NCBI RefSeq assembly: GCF_958295425.1
Contig: NC_081136.1
Coordinates: 14,715,381-14,779,380, forward strand
DNA length: 64,000 nt
Reading direction: 5' to 3'
From: Solea solea
Lineage: Eukaryota; Chordata; Actinopteri; Pleuronectiformes; Soleidae
The number at the start of each line of letters is the position of its first letter. Position 1 is the stretch's first letter. The position numbers and the translations under genes were made by a program. The notes under the pieces are model-generated. The model had not been told where the DNA came from. It worked only from the letters and a program-made list of their open reading frames with translations, and searched no databases. Shown here piece by piece: positions 57,601 to 64,000 of the stretch.

Positions 57601-58851
57601 AGATTATTCATGAATACTAATATTGTACTTTTTGACTGCAAAATGTATCTTATCCATCAATATGCTAGGTTCCAGCATCTAGATTTCTGTCCATGACATT
57701 ATTTATAAATAATTATGAGAATTAATTACGACAATTTAGAAACAGTATGTCCAACAGCAAAGATGTAAGACGACTAATTCTTCCTAACTTCATAAAAAAA
57801 GTATTAAAACACAGTAGGTTTTGTGTTAAATAAATAAAATGGAATAACGAGGCATCGCTGCTGATTTAGAAAAAAAAACATAAAAATAATTCTTCCTTCC
57901 AACAAGAAACCAAAAACAGAATAAACAGAATAACGAAATAAAATATACACGCTTTTTTATACATACCTCAATTTTGATCACCCAGGCTTTTTCCAGGAGA
58001 GTTTAAGAATTCAAATAAGCTACATTATCACATCTCTATAGTTACCTTAATCAATATACCTTTAAAAACCAATTTCGCACACCTTATCGAAGAAACACTG
58101 ATAAGGATAATTAAACAGTTCAGGTCTTGGATTGAAAGCCTCTGTCCCCAATTCAAACGGAAATCAAGTTAAGCGGGACAAAAGATTTTACGCCAGCACA
58201 AATTCTAAGTGGTTCACCGAAGGTCAGGCCAGATATGAAGTGACACTCAAAAGATGTGTGTGTGTTTTTTCCCCATCTTGCACTACTGGCTGGTAATTAT
58301 GTTAAAGGTGCATTATTTCAAGGTCCCAGTCCTTTAAATGTGATAAAGTGTAATCTGCTGTCTGTGGCAGAGAGATGTTTGTCCTTTCCTGGGGTCAGCT
58401 TGTTCTGCTGCCTTTGTCTTTCCTCCTGCTGAGCGACAGCGCTCCGAGAACAGAGTCGAAAAAAATACATGACTGAGAATGTGGAGAAATAATATCCCGC
58501 ACATGAGAAAATTGTTCAATATCTGCGCTTTTAAAAGTGCCTTTGCCCAAAGCATTTGTTATTAAGTTGGTGGTCTGGTGGGAAGCGTGGGATGCGATGC
58601 TTTATGTAATCGACAAACAAATATGCTACACGAAGCTCTTTTGATCAAGCTGCTGTTGGCAAAAAAGGTGTGCAGTGGCTGGAGATGTGGACCGAGGTGC
58701 GAAGAGTTAAAACAGACATTTACGTGATGTTAAAAAGATTTGACCACTGAGTCAGTCTGACAAAGACTTTTTAAAAAAAATAAATTCTCAATGTTGGACC
58801 AAAAGACCCAGATTAAGTAGTTGGGAGTTGAATTAATATACTGCATTTTTG
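57601..58851. other. No gene recognised
   Basis: A+T-rich sequence; if 57209 is a retrocopy 3' end, part of this could be its body. Confidence 0.35.
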
Positions 58852-59560
58852 CTTTTTTCGCAAACAATAACAGTTCCCAGCCCCAGACGTTGACCCAGAA
58901 ATAATAGAAAAAAATATTCAAAAGATAAATATTTTGAATTAAATGGATGATAGAAAGACAGAATGGCACTCAACATAGTACTAATTAGCCACCAGCTAAA
59001 ATTGGCCCATGACACATGAAGTAAACCAGAAATAGGGATTAGCCAGAACAATAATCTGTAAACCTTTCATATCATATAAATCATGGGTCTCCAACATGTG
59101 GCTTGCGAGGTACCAGTAGCCCTCAGTCCCTTTCCAATTAGCTCGCCAAAGGTTTCAATAATTGAACATAAACCTGCTTAGATTTTGTAGGATTATTTGC
59201 CAATTCAATCAAACACATGCGCTGCTGTCATCTTGATGAGTGAGTGGTGTAGTGAGGTAATAACACAATGAAAAGTGAACAAGCCATCGTATTGGTGTGT
59301 TTGTGAATGCATTGTTTTGTTTCGACAGCATTAATATTTTAATTTAACTCCAGACTGTATTGCAGGAAAGACAAAATGCACATGGAGGTGAATAAGATAC
59401 TACACACAACCTTGATTCAGACTAAAATCTGAATCAAGGTTGTGTGATAGGGAGCATATCGCCACCTAGAGTCGCGGAGGCAGGCACACTTCATTCAGTA
59501 AATTGATTCCCCACGAGTGTTTGTATTCTGGGACAAAGACAGTCGTGCAATTAAATAGGC
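58852..59560 (+). repeat. Family E repeat, copy 2, split by about 400 bases
   Basis: The first part at 58866-59000 (TTGACCCAGAAAT; GGATGATAGAAAGACAGAAT; TTAGCCACCAGCTAAAATTG) and second part at 59447-59560 (ATCGCCACCTAGAGTCGCGG; AGTAAATTGATTCC; GACAAAGACAGTCGT) match the uninterrupted copy at 23532-23823. The intervening DNA carries a hAT-like scrap (ATGGGTCTCCAACATGTGGC near 59082) and ends in a perfect hairpin. Confidence 0.5.
59403..59446. repeat. Perfect 19-bp hairpin, 6-base loop
   Basis: The left arm 59403-59421 (CACACAACCTTGATTCAGA) and right arm 59428-59446 (TCTGAATCAAGGTTGTGTG) are exact reverse complements around CTAAAA. It lies at the right edge of the extra DNA inside the split family E copy. 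Confidence 0.9.
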
Positions 59561-60249
59561 GAAGTCGAGTTTCAACCACAGCTGGAGAAAAGTATTGACT
59601 GATAACTGAGGACAGCACTGCATTTGGCTGTCTCTTTAAAAAAAAAAAGCCACCCACAACCCACAGCCATAACCCATTTGAAACTCTACGGCTCACTGAG
59701 ATGTTGAGTTTCATTCTTTTAACCTCCAGCAAAAATATACAGCAACGCTTTAAGTTCAAGGGCAAGAGAGGGTTTATATGCTGTGACCCAGCAGGAACTC
59801 TCCATTATCTCTGTTTACTGCTTTTAGCTCTGAATAATAATGCGATAAAGCCTGAACATTTTGACCATGTGCTCTGAGATCTCACTTCACCCCAGCCATT
59901 GCATTTGAATTTGTGGCCTCATTTATTTGTATGTATTTTCATCAATGAGTCACAACTGTGCCGATTATCTATTTGCCATACCCAATATATTGCCTAATTA
60001 TTTTTGGCCTCAAAAAGCAGATACTGCATTGCGGCCCAGTCTCTGTCTGTACCTGATTTATCTTCTTGGGGACTGAGAAAAGTCTCGGCTCCGTTGCATC
60101 ACGTCTTCCAAAGGGGGTTGAAATGCCAGAGATGTTCCTGACCATGTGCACTCCCATCCCAGTTCTCGTTTCCATGAGACCTGGTGTCCCCAGACTCAAG
60201 TGCTCCTACATGGGGCCAGAGAAGAGGCATTAACCTTTGAGGATAGGGC

Positions 60250-60307
60250 CATATATATATATCTATATATATATAGATATATATATAGATAGATAGATAT
60301 AGTATAT
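60250..60307. repeat. (TA)n/(TAGA)n microsatellite
   Basis: TATATATC, TATATATAGA and (TAGA)n units that are partly self-complementary. Confidence 0.85.
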
Positions 60308-62335
60308 ATCTGTTTTCACGACGAAGGGAAAATAGGGCATCTGCTTGTATTGATTTTTCCTGTCTGCTCCGAGTCAGTGGCCAAGCTCTGAGTTTCATAT
60401 ATTCTGGCTCCCTCTCAAAACTACTCCGCAGATCTGTTTTTCAATGCCTTGGGGTGTGATTAAGTGTTTTCACTTTTGAGAAATCACAATATGTACTTTG
60501 AGTTTCTCTTATACACCAAAACACATTATAGTCGTCCTTCTTTCGGGCCCAATAAAATCAGCCTTTTTCTTCACATTTTTGGTCATTTAAAGTTTTGTGC
60601 TGCATTTCCCATTTCACTAAAACCTTGAATGCTGTTATTATCCGCAGCGCTCATTTGAGTGACACAGCAGTAATTTCCTATTTAATGATTGCATTGTCCT
60701 CCCTTCTCTTCCCCTCTCTTCATGGACATTAACTTTTATTGTATAATAGCTTGGCTGTGACGCTACACTAAGTTTGCTTTTATGGTTGTTCATAAACACT
60801 GACCACAGTTGCACATTAGGGCTGACATTTCCAAAGTGTTAAGTAAAACAAAGTCCTTGAAATTGTCTATGATGGGGGGTGTGAAAGTAAATTCCATGGG
60901 AACAGAATGACTGTAATTGTTATGGACAGTGATAAGAGCGCAGACGTTTATAATCATAGCAGTGAGGTGCACGGACTTAAGGTTGCATGCACTGAAAAAT
61001 GAATCAGCACATTTTCAATATAATAGCTGCAAACAGCCACAAATCCTGACCATGTGAATACGTGTTTAACCAAAAGAACAAAACAAAACTGCAGTTTGAC
61101 ATCAAACAACAGTAACTCCTACTCTCACAATGATGACCAAAGATACAAAGGGAGATGATCAAGATAGGTTCACAAACTCATAAACTCAAATGGCTGATGG
61201 AGAGCGTTAGACGAGTGTCGAAAGGTCAGGAATACACTTACAAGTGGACCTTCATAGGAGATTAGATTGATAAAGAAGCTCCAGGTTACCTCTATACTTT
61301 TACACACTGTCCTCACACATACAGGAAAAGCTTTAACAGCGACAACTCTTTGCACTTTCTTTTGAACGATGACAAAAAAAAAGAAAAAAGAAAAAAACAG
61401 TACAAATGTATGTGCTCTTAATTTAGTCTTTGTTGTCACATTTTTTTCACTAAAACGATCCCACTCAAACGGTTTGTTGGTGCCGCTTTGGTCATGTGCC
61501 ATCGCTCACATTCCAAAATTTCTGTCCACCTCCAATCTGCAATTCAAATGGAAGAAAATATGCAGAACAGGACAGATGGTGTATCCCAGCCTGCTATTCC
61601 CCAGCCCATCAGCAAGCGCTTTCTGTGCCTATTCTTCTGCACCCCCGTTAACAAATACTTTCAAAATATTTACAAATCTCAAGATGTCTCAGATGAACCG
61701 ACTCGCACATTCATCGAATGAATTCATAATTAGAAGATTGTAATAAACATACTTTTTTTTTTTCATACAGTGTTTTCAGGGCTGTGCTGCGACTGTCACG
61801 ATCTTTTATAGCTGATGCTGAGCCAATCAATGTCTCCAAGATTTCAAACTGTTAATTTGCATGTCGTGACATAAACACCTGCCATTCACAATCATTCAAC
61901 ACAAAGACAAACCAGACAATGCTTAAAAGCTATACTTATATTATATTATCATATAATATTATATATTGTTACAATAAGTAATGAAATGACATGATGAAGG
62001 AAAGCCTCAGGCTCCCTCTGAAAAACGTCTCAAACAGAGCTACTGTTGCCACTGCTCATAGATTTTACTTTCAATCTCTGCCTTCTGCTCACCCAATAGT
62101 TTCAGTGTTTAAATAGACATTAAAAATAGACATTGGGACAGTTATGTAAAAGCACACTTACAGAATGTGCATGAACACAATGTAAAACAGAGTGTTTTCA
62201 GAAACAGAAACAAAAGCAACCAGCAACCTAGAATTTTTGGAATGTGGATTGCAGTAACCATTGTAAATGCTAAAGGTTGCTGTTGCTGTACAAACTAAGT
62301 AACTTTGGTCTGCCAACCTTTGGCTTTCATTGAAT

Positions 62336-62420
62336 TAAAAAAGACAGACAGACAGAAAGAAAGAAACATACAAACAAACAAACATACAAAGAAAAAAAGA
62401 AAGAAACAAAGAAAAAAAAG
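62336..62420. repeat. Purine-rich (GACA)n/(GAAA)n/(CAAA)n tract
   Basis: Successive GACA, GAAA, CAAA and GAAAA units with nearly no pyrimidines except C on this strand. Confidence 0.85.
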
Positions 62421-63527
62421 CAGCATATGATCATTTGCATCTCTGCCAACCTGTCAATCAAATCCTCACTGACAAAATAAACCCTGGCAAGCACAGTCAT
62501 GACGGGTGATTTTGAGTACACATGTTGACATATGTCAGGAACCCATCTCCCCACCTGTCCTTCAGCGACACCACAGGGTGCCATTTTGCTTTTACTCGCT
62601 CATGCTGATGAGAGCGGAACATGGTGCTGGTACACTCCCACTTCCCCCAGAAGAGACTTCATGGCAACAGTGAGTCTTCCTTGTCATGACACATTGTCAG
62701 AAAGCTGCACAAAGCAGCCATTTGCTCAGGTATCTGCAGTCTAAATTTTAAATACAAGCGAGACATGATCCGTCTAAATTTGGATCAAAATCTCATTAGG
62801 CTCGCGGACATGCAGCGGCACAGTGGCAGAGGGTGTGGAAAATGAAATGTCAAGGAGCTACTTTTTATTTTGTGTATTTTCTTCTCCAGTTGCGGCCCAT
62901 ATAGGTTGACATTTGGTGACTTTGATTGCTACAGTGTAACTAAAAGAATCTAAATGGTGTGATTTATGTACAAACATCTTACAAAAGAATATCTTATCTG
63001 ACTAACATTCCTGGAGTTCACTGGAAGAGGAAGTGTTTGAATGATGGACTGAAAGAATTGCTGATAAGTCTCATTTCCTGGCATCAGGTGAATACATGAT
63101 GCTCTTTTGTGAATTAAAAGACTGGGTCGAGCAAAGCACATCAACCTGACACCAGGTTTTTCTGACCTATAGGAAGCTTTTCACACCTGCTTTTATATTT
63201 TCACAGTGCACCTTAACAGCTCTTGATAAAGGGTGCTATTGTCATGCTGCTAATCCACAGACACACACCATTAAAAAGCACTAGATTCACCAACATCAGC
63301 GGGCATTCTGCGGAAATGAAAAGAAATATGTCCATTACTGCGGCGGTGGGAAAAAAAAAGAGCTTAGGTATTATATTCGCTGGGTGTTGTGATTTCCTGT
63401 TTTCACCCAGACTTCATACCACAAGCTAATGTAAAACCCATTAAAAGGGAGCCCATAAATACTCTCAAACTCTTGATTAAAAAAAACATGTAAAGTGCAA
63501 ACATACCCACACCACAATTTATACACA

Positions 63528-63551
63528 CTGCTGCTGCTGCTGCTGCTGCTG
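63528..63551. repeat. (CTG)8 trinucleotide repeat
   Basis: Eight uninterrupted CTG units; no surrounding open frame supports it as coding. Confidence 0.97.
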
Positions 63552-64000
63552 AAAGCACTATGGGTAAATTTGCAGGTCTCCCCTCCCTATTCCCACAGAT
63601 AACGTGGAACTTGGGGGGCCATCTCTGTACATATCATTGCCGCTCTCTGCAGTTCTACACTCATTTGCTTCTTAATGAAGACGACACAGCCAAAGGAGCT
63701 GATAAGGCTGTAATGGGCGGCTGCACGGTTATTTCTAAATTTCCAAATTAAGAAGACTATTGGTGCCCAGTGGTGGAGCTTTAGTGGGAAACATTATTAT
63801 TGTATTATCATAAATATACAACGGCCATTTTTTTTAATGATAACATCTTTGCCATTTTTAATCCAATTAAAATCTTAAAAAAAAAAAAAAATCCGCTCAG
63901 AAAAGTTCCATTCACAGAGCTCCGGTTATTTTAAAGTCTAAACTGTTTCTAGGACATCGTCCTATTTTTTGTACACTGAAGCACAGATCCACACTGACAG

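Larger units (their letters stand above)
59561..64000. other. No gene recognised; several simple repeats
   Basis: Mostly unique A+T-rich DNA. Simple repeats are a TATA/TAGATA tract at 60250-60307, a purine-rich (GACA)n/(GAAA)n tract at 62336-62420, (CTG)8 at 63528-63551 and an A15 run near 63877-63891. No exon or element is supported. Confidence 0.4.

Noticed and set aside
62336..62420. CRISPR-like or structured repeat array
   Set aside because: Units are 4-5 bases, purine-rich and unspaced: an ordinary microsatellite.

Overview
This window looks like chromosomal DNA of a bony fish, most likely a percomorph teleost. The evidence is the set of interspersed elements: a DIRS-type retroelement with a gag remnant, a pogo/Tigger transposon, L2-type and RTE-type LINE 3' ends, a tRNA-derived SINE, several hAT-type miniature elements and a Tc1-like 5' fragment. 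The background is A+T-rich with frequent microsatellites. There are no operons, ribosome-binding sites, CRISPR arrays or phage or plasmid genes, and nothing suggests a prokaryote. Most long open frames are random or lie antisense to repeats.

Host coding content is very sparse. The best candidate is a 3'-terminal exon on the + strand: a good splice acceptor ending at 13069, an open frame of 59 codons to a TGA at 13246-13248, then an A+T-rich probable 3' UTR with AATAAA at 13883-13888. I could not name the gene. A G+C-rich stretch at 41880-42143 ending in a consensus splice donor could be a first exon of a second gene. A third, weaker exon candidate lies at 1941-2083.

Layout. 1-6.3 kb: unique DNA, two copies of an unnamed repeat (family A), one MITE (family B) and a perfect hairpin. 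6.3-7.6 kb: a 1.27-kb DIRS deletion derivative. 7.7-8.3 kb: a decayed tandem array. 8.3-13 kb: unique DNA. 13.0-13.9 kb: candidate terminal exon. 14.6-20 kb: repeats, including a complete 657-bp pogo/Tigger element with TA duplications. 20.7-32.9 kb: LINE fragments, hAT MITEs, SINE and microsatellites. 33-38 kb: a Tc1 fragment and a MITE nested in an older repeat. 38-45 kb: MITEs, the G+C-rich exon candidate and an RTE-type LINE 3' end. 45-54 kb: AT cruciform repeat, unique DNA and a family A copy split by a later insertion. 54-64 kb: an intact hAT MITE with a perfect 8-bp target duplication, a possible retrocopy 3' end, a repeat carrying a nested insertion with a perfect 19-bp hairpin, and unique DNA.

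I found no convincing undescribed biological system. The most informative signals are the DIRS derivative, which keeps inverted termini and the internal circle-junction sequence, the pogo element that keeps only the transposase C-terminus, several nested insertions that give relative ages, and the unnamed terminal exon. Family names are from memory of element architecture and have not been checked against a repeat library.
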